From Bog-532 sp965277615 (GTDB lineage: Bacteria > Actinomycetota > Actinomycetes > Streptosporangiales > Streptosporangiaceae): a stretch of DNA of 64,000 bases. Shown here piece after piece: positions 1 through 9,176 of this stretch. The position numbers were made by a program, and so were the translations under genes. Under the pieces are notes generated by a model that was not told where the DNA came from, made no database searches, and worked only from the letters and a program-made list of their open reading frames with translations. The stretch lies in contig CBDIDG010000005.1 in the NCBI GenBank assembly GCA_965277615.1, forward strand, positions 806,001 through 870,000. Reading direction: 5' to 3'. Each line of letters opens with the position of its first letter. The first letter of the stretch is position 1.

Positions 1-1061
1 TCGACCCGTTCGGCGGCCTGGCCGCGCTGGGGGAGAAGGTCCTGCGGACGCCCGGTTCGCCGGACGAGTCGTTCTCCGATGACGCGCTGCGCATCCTGCG
101 GGCGGCCCGGTTTACCGCCAAGCTGGGCTTTACCGTGGCCGACGACGTGCGCGAGGCCATGACCCGGCACGCCGGGCAGCTGAGCGAGGACGTCTCCGTC
201 GAACGGATCACCGACGAGCTGAGCAAGCTCATGCTGACCCCCGACCCGGCGCGGGGCATCGACCTGCTCGTCCAGACCGGTGTCGCCGACTGGGTGCTGC
301 CGGAGGTGCCGCAGTTGCGGCTGGAGGCCGACGAGCACTACCGGCACAAGGACGTCTATCAGCACTCGCTCACCGTGCTGCGGCAGGCCATCGGGCTGGA
401 GGAGCGCTACGGGCTGACCGGCGACCTGGTGCTGCGGCTGGCCGCGCTGCTGCACGACATCGGCAAGCCGAAGACCCGCTCGAAGCTGCCCGACGGCCGG
501 GTCGCCTTCCACCATCACGAGGTGGTCGGGGGCAAGCTGGCCCGCAAGCGGCTGACCGCACTGCGGTTCCCCAAAGACGTCGTGAACGACGTCTCGGAAC
601 TGGTCAAGCTGCACCTGCGCTTCCACGGGTACGGCGACGCGGAGTGGACCGATTCGGCCGTCCGCCGCTACGTACGGGACGCCGGCCCGCTGCTGACCCG
701 GCTGAACGCGCTGACCCGGGCCGACTGCACCACCAGGAACAAGGCCAAGGCGGACCGGCTGGCCCGCGCCTACGACGACCTGGAAGAGCGGATTGCGCGC
801 CTGTCGCAGGAGGAGGAGCTGGCCCGGCTCCGGCCCGAACTCAACGGCAACGACATCATGCAGATCCTCGGCATTCCCGGTGGCCGGCAAGTCGGCCAGG
901 CCTACGACTTCCTGCTGGAACTGCGGATCGACCAGGGTGTCATTGGCCGGGAACGGGCCACTCAGGAGCTGCTGCGCTGGGCGGAAGCCGAGGGGCTGTC
1001 GGTGCCACCCGCGGCGGAGGGCGGGCCTGCGGCGGAGGACGGGCCTGCGGCCGACTCCTGA
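1..1061 (+). CDS. CCA-adding tRNA nucleotidyltransferase (5' truncated by window edge)
   Basis: This enzyme adds or repairs the 3' CCA end of tRNAs in the cytoplasm. The open frame begins at base 3 and has no start in the window, so the N-terminal nucleotidyltransferase head is missing; about 352 residues are visible. The first visible residues read DPFGGLAALGEKVLRTPG and then SFSDDALRILRAARFTAKLGF, the conserved neck of class II CCA-adding enzymes. An HD phosphohydrolase motif, LLHDIGKPKTR, lies near 450-480, followed by HHHEVVGG. The last residues are an AAEGGPAAEDGPAADS tail that overlaps the convergent MFS gene by 100 bases. The neighbouring ino1-PadR-ponA order supports an origin-proximal actinomycete locus. 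Family is certain; CC-only or A-only activity cannot be excluded without the head domain. Confidence 0.93.
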   Translation, partial: DPFGGLAALGEKVLRTPGSPDESFSDDALRILRAARFTAKLGFTVADDVREAMTRHAGQLSEDVSVERITDELSKLMLTPDPARGIDLLVQTGVADWVLPEVPQLRLEADEHYRHKDVYQHSLTVLRQAIGLEERYGLTGDLVLRLAALLHDIGKPKTRSKLPDGRVAFHHHEVVGGKLARKRLTALRFPKDVVNDVSELVKLHLRFHGYGDAEWTDSAVRRYVRDAGPLLTRLNALTRADCTTRNKAKADRLARAYDDLEERIARLSQEEELARLRPELNGNDIMQILGIPGGRQVGQAYDFLLELRIDQGVIGRERATQELLRWAEAEGLSVPPAAEGGPAAEDGPAADS

Positions 1062-2374
1062 CGGGGCCGGTCCACGCCGTAACGGCCGTACACCAGCGCG
1101 GCGACCAGGTAGCCGACCCCGGTCACCACGATCAGCGGGTACGACTTGCCGTCTACCGGGATGATCAGCGCCCCCACCACGGCCCCGGCCACGAAGACGC
1201 CGTTGAACATCATGTCGTACAGCGCGAAGGCCCGGCCCCGGTAGGTGTCGCTGGTCTGCTCCTGGATGATCGTGGTGGCCGAGATCGCGATGCCCTGCCC
1301 GGTGAGCCCGAGCACGAACCCGATGAACAGGAACGGCAGCTGCCTGAACGTGCCGCCCAGCGCCATGACCAGCCCGGAGACGGCCAGCAGGAGGGCGATC
1401 CAGGTGTGCTTGCTCAGCCGCCGGGTGACCACGGGCGAGATGACCGCCGCGAGGCCGTAGCCCACGGCCGTCACCACCACGACCAGGGTGAAGTGGCTGA
1501 GCGCGGCGTTGCCGTTCCCGCCGGGGTAGAAGTAGTTCCGGTACAGCAGGATCGACATCAGGAACACCATCCCGAACAGCACCCGGTAGGCCCCGACGGC
1601 GCCCAGCGCCCCGGCTGGGCCCGGCCGCCGGGCCAGATACCGCACGCCCGCGGCCAGGCCGCGCAGCACGTCCCGCAGTTCGGCGATCAGCGCCTCCGGC
1701 GCCGCGCCCGGCTCGTGCACCGGGCCGAGCAGGTCGCGGCGCATGGCCGCCGCGGCCAGCCCGGCCAGCAGGTAGCAGACCGCGGCTACCAGCACGATCA
1801 CCGCCGCGCCGCCGTGACCGCCGCCGAGCACGAGCCGGATGCCGATTCCCACCACCCCGGCCACCGTGGTGACGATGCCGCCGATCGTAGGCGCGACCGA
1901 GTTGGCCATGACCAGCTTGTCGTCCCGGACCACGTGCGGCAGCGCGGCCGACAGTGAGGCCAGGAAGAACCGGTTCACGCCCAGGGCGGCCAGCGCGCTC
2001 ACGTACAGCGGGATGCCGAGCTCCCCCGAGCCGATCAGCAGCGCGGTGATCGCCACCAGCACCGCCCGGACCAGGGCCGAGACGAGCAGGATCTGGCGCC
2101 GGGACCAGCGGTCGATGAACACGCCGGCGAACGGGCCGATGAACGAGTAGGGCAGGTAGAGCACGGCGAACGCCTCGGCCGCGGCGGCCGGGTCCGGATA
2201 GGTGGTCGCGGAGAAGAACACGTAGGCGCCGAACCCGGCGGTGTAGATGCCGTCGCCGGCCTGTGAGATCAGCCGCGTGGTGAACAGGCGGCGGAAGTCT
2301 TGCTCGCTGAGCACCGACCGCAGGTCCACCGCGAATGAGGACCGCAGGACACGCGAAACGCCGGGCAGGGGCAC
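962..2374 (-). CDS. MFS family permease
   Basis: A 470-residue integral membrane protein of the major facilitator superfamily. It starts MPLPGVSRVLRSSFAVDLRSVL and then has FRRLFTTRLISQAGDGIYTAGF, the typical first helix of actinobacterial efflux-type MFS proteins. Roughly twelve hydrophobic segments follow, with a loop FIDRWSRRQILL between helices 2 and 3 that matches the MFS loop motif. Substrate is unknown. The C-terminal 33 residues are low-complexity (SAAGPSSAAGPPSAAGG) and are read antisense to the end of the CCA-adding enzyme gene. It lies in the same orientation as ino1 and the PadR gene, 53 bases downstream of ino1, so it may be read through from them. Confidence 0.85.
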   Translation of the reverse strand: MPLPGVSRVLRSSFAVDLRSVLSEQDFRRLFTTRLISQAGDGIYTAGFGAYVFFSATTYPDPAAAAEAFAVLYLPYSFIGPFAGVFIDRWSRRQILLVSALVRAVLVAITALLIGSGELGIPLYVSALAALGVNRFFLASLSAALPHVVRDDKLVMANSVAPTIGGIVTTVAGVVGIGIRLVLGGGHGGAAVIVLVAAVCYLLAGLAAAAMRRDLLGPVHEPGAAPEALIAELRDVLRGLAAGVRYLARRPGPAGALGAVGAYRVLFGMVFLMSILLYRNYFYPGGNGNAALSHFTLVVVVTAVGYGLAAVISPVVTRRLSKHTWIALLLAVSGLVMALGGTFRQLPFLFIGFVLGLTGQGIAISATTIIQEQTSDTYRGRAFALYDMMFNGVFVAGAVVGALIIPVDGKSYPLIVVTGVGYLVAALVYGRYGVDRPRQESAAGPSSAAGPPSAAGGTDSPSASAQRSSS

Positions 2375-2427
2375 CTGTTCAGCCTACGGTGCCCCAGCCC
2401 GGCGCCAGCTAACCGACGAGCGGCGAC

Positions 2428-3507
2428 CTAGCGCTCTACTTCGCCGCGGATGAACTTCTCCACCAGGTCGCGGCACACATCGTCGCCGAACTGCTCCGGC
2501 GGCGACTTCATGAAGTAGGAGGACGCCGAGGTGATCGGGCCGCCGATGCCGCGGTCCTGGGCGATCTTCGCGGCGCGGAGGGCGTCGATGATCACACCGG
2601 CCGAGTTGGGCGAGTCCCAGACCTCCAGCTTGTACTCCAGGCTGAGCGGCACGTCGCCGAAGGCCCGGCCCTCGAGCCGGACGAACGCCAGCTTGCGGTC
2701 ATCCAGCCAGGGCACGTGGTCGGACGGGCCGATGTGCACGTCCGCGCCGGCCATCTCGTGCGGTATCTGGGAGGTGACGGACTGGGTCTTGGAGATCTTC
2801 TTGGACTTGAGCCGGGTGCGCTCGAGCATGTTCTTGAAGTCCATGTTGCCGCCGACGTTGAGCTGGTAGGTGCGCAGCAGCTCGACGCCGCGGTCCTCGA
2901 ACAGCTTGGCCAGCACCCGGTGGGTGATGGTGGCGCCGACCTGCGACTTAATGTCGTCACCGACGATCGGCACGCCGGCCGCGGTGAACTTGGCCGCCCA
3001 CTCCGGGTTGGAGGCGATGAACACCGGCAGCGCGTTGACGAACCCGACCCGCGCGTCGATCGCGCACTGGGCGTAGAAGCGGTCCGCCTGCTCCGAGCCG
3101 ACCGGCAGGTAGCTGACCATCACGTCGACGCGGGCCTCGCGCAGCGCGGCCACCACGTCCACGGCCGGCTGGTCGGACTCGGTGATGATCTCGCGGTAGT
3201 ACTCACCGAGGCCGTCGAAGGTCGGGCCGCGCTGGACGGTCACGCCGGTCGGCGGCACGTCCGCGATCTTGATGGTGTTGTTCTCGCTGGAGTTGATCGC
3301 GTCGGCCAGGTCGACGCCGACCTTCTTGGCGTCCACGTCGAACGCGGCGACCACCTCCACGTCCCGCACGTGGTACGGGCCGAACCTGACGTGCATGAGC
3401 CCAGGCACCCGGCTGCTGTCGTCCGCGTCCTTGTAGTACTCCAGGCCCTGGACGAGGGAACTAGCGCAGTTGCCCACGCCTACGATGGCCACACGAACCG
3501 AACCCAT
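2428..3507 (-). CDS. ino1: inositol-3-phosphate synthase
   Basis: Converts D-glucose 6-phosphate to 1D-myo-inositol 3-phosphate with bound NAD+, the first step towards phosphatidylinositol and mycothiol in actinomycetes. The 359-residue protein opens with a Rossmann motif, MGSVRVAIVGVGNCASSLVQ. It contains GDDIKSQVGATITHR and NVGGNMDFKNML, both characteristic of this family, and DHVPWLDDRKLAFVRLEGR near the C-terminus. Length matches the short actinobacterial form. Its ATG overlaps the TGA of the upstream PadR regulator by one base (TGATG), which implies translational coupling and regulation of ino1 by PadR. The same ino1-PadR pair occurs beside ponA in mycobacteria (Rv0046c-Rv0047c, recalled). 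Confidence 0.95.
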   Translation of the reverse strand: MGSVRVAIVGVGNCASSLVQGLEYYKDADDSSRVPGLMHVRFGPYHVRDVEVVAAFDVDAKKVGVDLADAINSSENNTIKIADVPPTGVTVQRGPTFDGLGEYYREIITESDQPAVDVVAALREARVDVMVSYLPVGSEQADRFYAQCAIDARVGFVNALPVFIASNPEWAAKFTAAGVPIVGDDIKSQVGATITHRVLAKLFEDRGVELLRTYQLNVGGNMDFKNMLERTRLKSKKISKTQSVTSQIPHEMAGADVHIGPSDHVPWLDDRKLAFVRLEGRAFGDVPLSLEYKLEVWDSPNSAGVIIDALRAAKIAQDRGIGGPITSASSYFMKSPPEQFGDDVCRDLVEKFIRGEVER

Positions 3508-4112
3508 CAGGGTGACTCCTTTTCGTCTTCGTCCTTGCTCATGCGTTGTAGTTGCTCCTGCTGCCGCTCGGTGGCGATCAGCTCGTTGAGCCAGCGGACT
3601 TCCCGCTCGACTGACTCGAGTCCATGGCGTTGCAGCTCGAGGGTGTAGCTGTCCACCCGCTCCCGCGTGCGGGCGAAGGCCGCCCGAACGCTTTCCATCC
3701 GTTCCTCAAGCCGGCTGCGGCGGCCCTCCAGGATGCGGAGGCGGACGTCGGCGCGGGTCTGCCCGAAGAAGGCGAAGTGCACGCCGAATCCGTCGTCGTC
3801 CCAGGCGGCCGGGCCGGCCTCGCTGAGCAGTTCGTGCAGCCGATCCTTACCTTCCGCCGTGAGCCGGTAGACGATCCGGGAGCGCCGGTTGGCCCGGGCT
3901 GGATGCGTCGGGTCCGGCTCCGGCTGCTCCTCGGCGATGAGGCCCCGGGTGAGCAGGTCCTTCAGGGCCGGGTACAGCGACCCGTACGAGAAGGCGTGGA
4001 ACGCTCCCAGCACCGAGCTGAGCCGTTTGCGCAGCTCATACCCGTGCATGGGCGACCCGTCCAGAATCCCGAGCACGGCAAGCTCCAGAACGCCGGACCG
4101 CTTACCTGTCAC
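3507..4112 (-). CDS. PadR-family transcriptional regulator
   Basis: A 201-residue winged-helix repressor-type protein. The N-terminal half carries the PadR fold signature: LELAVLGILDGSPMHGYELRKRL, then GSLYPALKDLLTRGLI, then RSRIVYRLTAEGKDRLHELL. The C-terminal half is a helical dimerisation region ending in a charged DEDEKESP tail. It is translationally coupled to ino1 downstream. Inverted repeats with GATGTATC/GATACATC arms lie about 90 bases upstream of its start and are a plausible autoregulatory operator. The ligand is unknown. Assignment to PadR is firm; control of ino1 is inferred from operon structure. Confidence 0.9.
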   Translation of the reverse strand: MTGKRSGVLELAVLGILDGSPMHGYELRKRLSSVLGAFHAFSYGSLYPALKDLLTRGLIAEEQPEPDPTHPARANRRSRIVYRLTAEGKDRLHELLSEAGPAAWDDDGFGVHFAFFGQTRADVRLRILEGRRSRLEERMESVRAAFARTRERVDSYTLELQRHGLESVEREVRWLNELIATERQQEQLQRMSKDEDEKESP

Positions 4113-4173
4113 GTACTCACCCCCTGGCCTGCCGGTCAGCCCCCACGGACTTCGTTACCGGTGTAGCTTTTTC

Positions 4174-4220
4174 GATGTATCTACTCGATGTCTCGTTGCG
4201 ATGTATCGAGCCGATACATC
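4174..4220. promoter_or_regulatory. candidate PadR operator repeats
   Basis: A perfect inverted repeat, GATGTATC - 5 bases - GATACATC, occupies 4200-4220. A second GATGTAT half lies at 4174-4180, with a related GATGTC at 4187-4192. The block sits between the divergent PadR-ino1 operon and the DUF5318 gene. ATGTAT/ATACAT palindromes are typical PadR targets, so binding by the adjacent PadR protein is inferred. Confidence 0.55.
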
Positions 4221-4305
4221 AGGATGATATAGACCGGCCCAGAGTTAGGCAAGTGGGGGAAACCGGGCTCGGCGTCGCCTGATGATCCGACGTACCCTGT
4301 GGGTC

Positions 4306-4710
4306 ATGGGAACGAGGCGTTCCGTCGTGGACTACGGGCTTTCCCGCCGGGCCACGCTCACGTCCGTATACGCCGGTCGCACCACGGTGACCGACGTGTG
4401 TGACGCGCATCCGTACCTGCTGCGGGCGGCCAAATTCCACGGAGAGCCGACCGAGGCCCCGTGCCCCATCTGCCGCAAGACCAAGCTGACCCACGTCACC
4501 TACGTCTACGGGGACGAGCTCGGGCAGTACGAGGGCCGGGTGAAGCGGGGTCCGGAGCTGGATGAGATGGCCGCCGAATACGGCGAATTCCGGGTTTATG
4601 TGGTCGAAGTCTGCCAAAATTGCGGCTGGAACCATCTGGCCACGTCCTACGTTCTTGGCACGGGCGAGCCACGAGCCCGCCGCGGCCGGCGCGCACGAAC
4701 GGGTCAGTGA
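4306..4710 (+). CDS. DUF5318 family protein
   Basis: A 134-residue protein of unknown function, conserved next to ponA in actinomycetes (Rv0049 in M. tuberculosis, recalled). It starts MGTRRSVVDYGLSRRATL; an in-frame ATG at 4282 would add eight residues, but 4306 fits the family start. Two cysteine pairs, CPICRKTK and CQNCGW, resemble a small zinc ribbon. The core ending in CGWNHLATSYVLG is the recognisable family signature. It is followed by ponA 255 bases downstream. Molecular role is unknown; the zinc-binding idea rests only on the CxxC spacing. Confidence 0.8.
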   Translation: MGTRRSVVDYGLSRRATLTSVYAGRTTVTDVCDAHPYLLRAAKFHGEPTEAPCPICRKTKLTHVTYVYGDELGQYEGRVKRGPELDEMAAEYGEFRVYVVEVCQNCGWNHLATSYVLGTGEPRARRGRRARTGQ

Positions 4711-4965
4711 ACGTAATCGATCCGTCAGCTGGTGAACGCGGGAGGCTGGCCCCGGAGAAAGCTAGTGTGAGCCGCAGCCAACGCAGCGCCCGCGGACCAC
4801 AGCAGTAACACGAGATCCGGAAAGTCACAGGAATACGCCAGCGGGCACGGTGCATCGCAACGGTGCGATCGAGCGGACGTGGCAGCGGCGGCAGATTCCC
4901 GTGGGTACCGTTTAGCTTTCGGCGGTGCTGCCTAGCCGCCTTCCGCTCAGCGACAGCGAGGATGT

Positions 4966-7782
4966 GTGAGCAGCAGAAACGTCAGCGGGTCCTACGAGTC
5001 GCAGCCAGACGGCTGGGGCCGTAGCCCTGATTGGTCGGGTCGTTCGGCGCCCAGCCGACGCTCCGGGACCGGCGAGTACGCCCAGGTCAATCCGCGTGGT
5101 GGTGCCGATCCGTATTCCGGCCAGCGCCACCGCGATGACGGCTACCCGTCGTCCGCCTCGACCGGCGCCCGGCCACAGCCGACCTTTGTCCCGCATACCG
5201 CCGATCCGCGTACGGCTGACCAGCAGGACCCGCGCCGCGGCGAGCGGTACGACCCGCTGACCGGTGCGCCCCGGCGGGACCCAAACCGGCAGGCAGGCCG
5301 GGTGGACCAGTACACCGACGGCTACGGGACGAGGTCAGGGGGCCCGGGTGGCCGCGGTCCCGGCGGCCGTGGCCCGGGCGGAGGCCGTGGCCCGGGCGGA
5401 GGCAACGGTGGCCGGGGCGGCCGGGGTGATGGCCGCGTCACGAACGGCCCCGGCCGGGGCAAGGTCAAGGGCAGCTGGTGGCGGCACTGGACCTGGCGCA
5501 AGGTCGCCGGTCTGGTCGCGGCCGGCGTCGGCGCCTTGGTGCTGCTCATCGTGGCCGGGGTCAGTTACGCCTACGCGACCACGGCGGTCCCCTCGGACGC
5601 GGCCCAGGCCGCGACCCAGCAGCAGTCCACCGTCTACTTCAGCGACGGCAAGACCACGGCGGGCACGTTCGGCAGCACCGACCGGCAGGTGCTGACCTAC
5701 AGCCAGATCTCGCCCTACATGCGCGACGCGGTGGTGGCGGCCGAGGACCGGGGCTTCTACAACGAGGGCGGGGTCTCCCCCAGGGGGATCGTCCGCGCCG
5801 CGTACGAGGACGTGTTCAAGAGCGGCGGCAGCGGCGGCTCGCTGCAGGGTGGGTCGACCATCACCCAGCAGTTCGTCCGCAACTACTACGCCAACATCGG
5901 GACCCAGCAGACCGCGACCCGGAAGATCAAAGAGATCTTCGTGTCGCTGAAGGTGGCCAAGGAGAAGTCCAAGGCCTGGATCCTGACCAACTACCTGAAC
6001 ACCATCTACCTCGGTAATGGGTCCTACGGAGTCGGGGCCGCCGCCCAGACCTACTTCGGCGAGCCCGCTTCCAAGCTCACCGTGGCCCAGGCGGCGATGA
6101 TCGCGGCCATCATCCAGAGCCCGAGCTACTACCCGACCGCGGCCGGTAAGGCTGCCCTGGAGGCCCGCTGGCACTACGTGCTGAACGGGCTGGTCGGCAT
6201 GGGCGACCTGACCGCGCAGCAGGCGGCGGCGGAGAAGTTCCCTACCGTCCTGCCCGCCCAGGACCAGCACACCGGCTCGTCCCCGTACGACCAGTACGTG
6301 CTGGGCCTGGTTAAAAATGAATTGGAAGCCACGTACCACTACAGCTCGGCCCAGATCGACAACGACGGCCTCCGCATCACCACCACCATCAACAAGCACA
6401 TGATGGACCGGCTGTACGCGGCGGTGAACACCAACGAGAAGCAGATGGCCCAGGACGGCGGCGCGCTGCCGTCCTACGCCCTGGTCGGGGCGGAGGAGCA
6501 GGATCCGCAGACCGGGGCGATCATCGCCTTCTACGGCGGCGTCGGCGCCAACGCGTCGGCCAAGGAGTGTCACAAACTCTGCGAGAACGACACCGTGCTC
6601 AGCCGGGAACAGGTGGGTTCCTCGTTCAAGCCCTATGTGCTGGCCACCGCGGTCCAGCAGGGCATGAACGTGCAGACCACCCAGCTGGACGGGTACAGCC
6701 CGCTGTGGATCCCGCCGGACAGCGAGCCGACCACGCCCGCCGCCCGTGCGGCGGATCAGGCCGTCGCGTCATCGGCCAAGATAACCAACGACGCCAACGA
6801 GGACTTCGGCCCGATGAGCGTGGCCCAGGCCGAGGCGCAGTCGTCCAACACCGCGTTCACCGACCTCATCCACCGGGTGGGCGGCAAGAACGTGGACAAC
6901 CTGGCCAAGCAGTTCGGGGTGGACACCGCAGCGTCCGGTATGGACAACACCGAGCACGAGGTCGGTATGGCCCTCGGTATCGACTCGCTGTCGGTCAACG
7001 AGCAGAACACCATGCTGGCTACGCTGGACGACAACGGCACCTACCACGCCGCGCACGTCATCCAGCAGATCACCCAGGGCACGGTGACCAGGCAGGCCCA
7101 GGTGAAGTCGACCCAGGTGCTGACCCCGGCCCAGGATTCCCAGGTCCAGTACGCGATGTCGTACGACACCGTGAACGGCACCGGTACCGCCGCGGCCATG
7201 AGCGACGGCCGGCCGATCATCGCCAAGACCGGCACCACCGACAACGCGCAGTCGGCCTTCTTCATCGGCGCGATCCCCCAGTACGCGCTGACGGTCGGGA
7301 TCTTCACCGAGAACCAGAGCGACAAGACGAAGGAGACGCTGAACGGCCTGGGTGGCAGCGTCGGCGGCGGATTCGGTGGCTACTGGCCCGCCCGCATCTG
7401 GAACACGTTCGCCGAGAACGAATGGGCGTCGACTCCGGTCCAGCAGTTCCAGACCCCGATATTCACCGGCCAGACGTGGAACATGTTCGGCGCGGACGGA
7501 GTGCCTGCCGCAACGCCCACCCCGGCTACGAGCGCCACCCAGCCCGCCGCCCAGCCGAGTGCTCCGGCCCAGCCGTCGCAGCCGGCCTTCCAGCCCAGCA
7601 CCCAGCCGACGGCGAATCCCCAGCCGTCCACGGGCAACAATGGCGGCGGCTCGGGCAACGGCGGCGGGGGTCCCAACAACGGCCAGCCCCCCAATAGCGG
7701 GGCGGCTCTGGCCGGCGGCGCCGTGCTGCTGCCGGTAGGACCGGTGTGGTGGTCCCGGCGGCGGAAACGGAAGCGTCGCTGA
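4966..7782 (+). CDS. bifunctional class A penicillin-binding protein (PonA-type)
   Basis: Polymerises lipid II and cross-links peptidoglycan at the outer face of the membrane. The 938-residue protein has a disordered cytoplasmic N-terminus with GGRGPGG-type repeats (about 125-155), one transmembrane helix near 180-205, a GT51 transglycosylase with catalytic Glu260 in VVAAEDRGFY and GGSTITQQFVRNYY, and a transpeptidase with S552-S-F-K, SSN in AQSSNTAF, and K754-T-G-T. The C-terminus is rich in Pro, Gln and Thr with NNGGGSGNGGGG repeats and ends RRRKRKRR, so a second basic anchor may follow the hydrophobic AALAGGAVLLPVGPVWW. The GTG at 4966 is the first start in frame. The GT87 gene begins two bases after the stop, suggesting one transcript. 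Confidence 0.95.
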   Translation: MSSRNVSGSYESQPDGWGRSPDWSGRSAPSRRSGTGEYAQVNPRGGADPYSGQRHRDDGYPSSASTGARPQPTFVPHTADPRTADQQDPRRGERYDPLTGAPRRDPNRQAGRVDQYTDGYGTRSGGPGGRGPGGRGPGGGRGPGGGNGGRGGRGDGRVTNGPGRGKVKGSWWRHWTWRKVAGLVAAGVGALVLLIVAGVSYAYATTAVPSDAAQAATQQQSTVYFSDGKTTAGTFGSTDRQVLTYSQISPYMRDAVVAAEDRGFYNEGGVSPRGIVRAAYEDVFKSGGSGGSLQGGSTITQQFVRNYYANIGTQQTATRKIKEIFVSLKVAKEKSKAWILTNYLNTIYLGNGSYGVGAAAQTYFGEPASKLTVAQAAMIAAIIQSPSYYPTAAGKAALEARWHYVLNGLVGMGDLTAQQAAAEKFPTVLPAQDQHTGSSPYDQYVLGLVKNELEATYHYSSAQIDNDGLRITTTINKHMMDRLYAAVNTNEKQMAQDGGALPSYALVGAEEQDPQTGAIIAFYGGVGANASAKECHKLCENDTVLSREQVGSSFKPYVLATAVQQGMNVQTTQLDGYSPLWIPPDSEPTTPAARAADQAVASSAKITNDANEDFGPMSVAQAEAQSSNTAFTDLIHRVGGKNVDNLAKQFGVDTAASGMDNTEHEVGMALGIDSLSVNEQNTMLATLDDNGTYHAAHVIQQITQGTVTRQAQVKSTQVLTPAQDSQVQYAMSYDTVNGTGTAAAMSDGRPIIAKTGTTDNAQSAFFIGAIPQYALTVGIFTENQSDKTKETLNGLGGSVGGGFGGYWPARIWNTFAENEWASTPVQQFQTPIFTGQTWNMFGADGVPAATPTPATSATQPAAQPSAPAQPSQPAFQPSTQPTANPQPSTGNNGGGSGNGGGGPNNGQPPNSGAALAGGAVLLPVGPVWWSRRRKRKRR

Positions 7783-7784
7783 GC

Positions 7785-9176
7785 ATGCCGGATGCTTCCG
7801 TCGGCACCGTGGGGCGGCCCGCCCGGACCGTAGCCCTGCTCGCCGGGAGCACCAGTGTCCTGGTGGGAGCGGCCCTGTTCGGCGCCCTGCTCGCGTTCCT
7901 GGAAAAAGTCCCGTGCCGGGCCGGGGCCTGGAACAGCTACGCCAAGCAGTTCCAGGACGCCTGCTACACCGACATCTACCCGCTCTACTTCAACGAGCAG
8001 CTCAGCGCGGGCAAGGTCCCCTACACCGGGCACCACGTCGAGTACCCGGTGCTGATCGGCGGGGCCATGCAGGCCGTCGCGTGGCTGGTCCACCCGATCG
8101 CCGACCCGTACGCTCGCGGCCGCGAGTTCTTTGACCTCACGGTGGTCCTGCTGGTCATCTGCGCCGTAGCCGGGGTGGTCGCCACTGCGTACGCGGCCGG
8201 CCCGGCCCGGCGCTGGGCCGCCCTGCTAGTGGCCCTGTCGCCTGCGCTGATCCTGTCGGCCTTCGTCAACTGGGACCTGATCGCCATGGCCCTGGCCGCG
8301 CTGGCCGTCGCGGCCTGGGCGGGCCGCCGGAACGTGATCGCCGGCGTGCTGACCGGCCTGGCCGTCGCGACCAAGTTCTATCCACTGGTGTTCTTCGGCC
8401 CGTTGCTGCTGTTGTGCCTGCGGGCGGGCCGGATGCGGGCCTTCTGGGTCACCTTGGGCTCCGCCGCCGTGGCCTGGCTGGTGGTCAATGTCCCGGTCAT
8501 GATCGTCGCGCCGTCGGGCTGGGCCACGTTCTACCAGTTCAGCCGGACCCGCCCGGCTGACTGGGGCTCGATCTGGTACCTGTTCGAGCACTTCGGCGTC
8601 CCGCTGCTGGGCCGGACCGGCATCGGCAGCCTCAACCTGCTGTCGGCGGCCGCGTTCGTGCTCGGCTGCCTGGCCATCGCCTGGCTGGCGCTGGCGGCGC
8701 CGCGCCGCCCCCGGCTACCCCAGCTCTGCTTCCTGATCCTGGCCGTGTTCCTGATGACCAACAAGGTCTGGTCCCCGCAGTACGTGATCTGGCTGGTGCC
8801 GTTCACGGTCCTGGCCCGGCCCCGGTTCTGGCCCTACGTGCTGTGGCAACTGGCCGAGGTCGGCTACTTTTTCGGGATCTGGGGTTATTTGATCTTCATC
8901 TCGCGCAACGGCGCGATCATCCCCGGCTACAACGGCATCAGCACCGGCTGGTACTTCGCCGCGCTGCTGACGCGGTTCCTGACCGTCGCGCTGCTCTGCG
9001 GCTACGTGGTCCGCGACATCCTGCGACCGGACCTCGATGTGGTCCGCCGGGGCGGCGAGGACGACCCGGCGGGCGGCGTGCTGGCGGGCGCGCCGGACCG
9101 GTTCGTGCTGCGGCTGCGGCGATCCGCTACCCCGGCCGAGGCGACCACGGTCAGCCCGCGGCCAGGTGCTCTTTGA
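7785..9176 (+). CDS. GT87-type polyprenol-dependent mannosyltransferase-like membrane protein
   Basis: A polytopic membrane protein of about 463 residues resembling the glycosyltransferase 87 family that uses polyprenyl-phosphate-mannose to extend cell-envelope glycolipids. After the first helix it has the extracytoplasmic loop ACYTDIYPLYFNEQL, with an acidic DI motif, then GKVPYTGHHVEYPVL. At least eight further hydrophobic segments follow, including LSPALILSAFVNWDLIAM and NKVWSPQYVIWLVPF. The ATG at 7785, two bases after the ponA stop, is preferred over an upstream start inside ponA. The same gene follows ponA1 in M. tuberculosis (Rv0051, recalled). The tail overlaps the convergent AP endonuclease gene by 26 bases. 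The acceptor is unknown. Confidence 0.85.
   Translation: MPDASVGTVGRPARTVALLAGSTSVLVGAALFGALLAFLEKVPCRAGAWNSYAKQFQDACYTDIYPLYFNEQLSAGKVPYTGHHVEYPVLIGGAMQAVAWLVHPIADPYARGREFFDLTVVLLVICAVAGVVATAYAAGPARRWAALLVALSPALILSAFVNWDLIAMALAALAVAAWAGRRNVIAGVLTGLAVATKFYPLVFFGPLLLLCLRAGRMRAFWVTLGSAAVAWLVVNVPVMIVAPSGWATFYQFSRTRPADWGSIWYLFEHFGVPLLGRTGIGSLNLLSAAAFVLGCLAIAWLALAAPRRPRLPQLCFLILAVFLMTNKVWSPQYVIWLVPFTVLARPRFWPYVLWQLAEVGYFFGIWGYLIFISRNGAIIPGYNGISTGWYFAALLTRFLTVALLCGYVVRDILRPDLDVVRRGGEDDPAGGVLAGAPDRFVLRLRRSATPAEATTVSPRPGAL

Noticed and set aside
2716..3648. 310-codon plus-strand frame antisense to ino1
   Set aside because: Shadow frame created by GC-rich codon bias of ino1; Asp/His/Val-rich composition is typical of such shadows.
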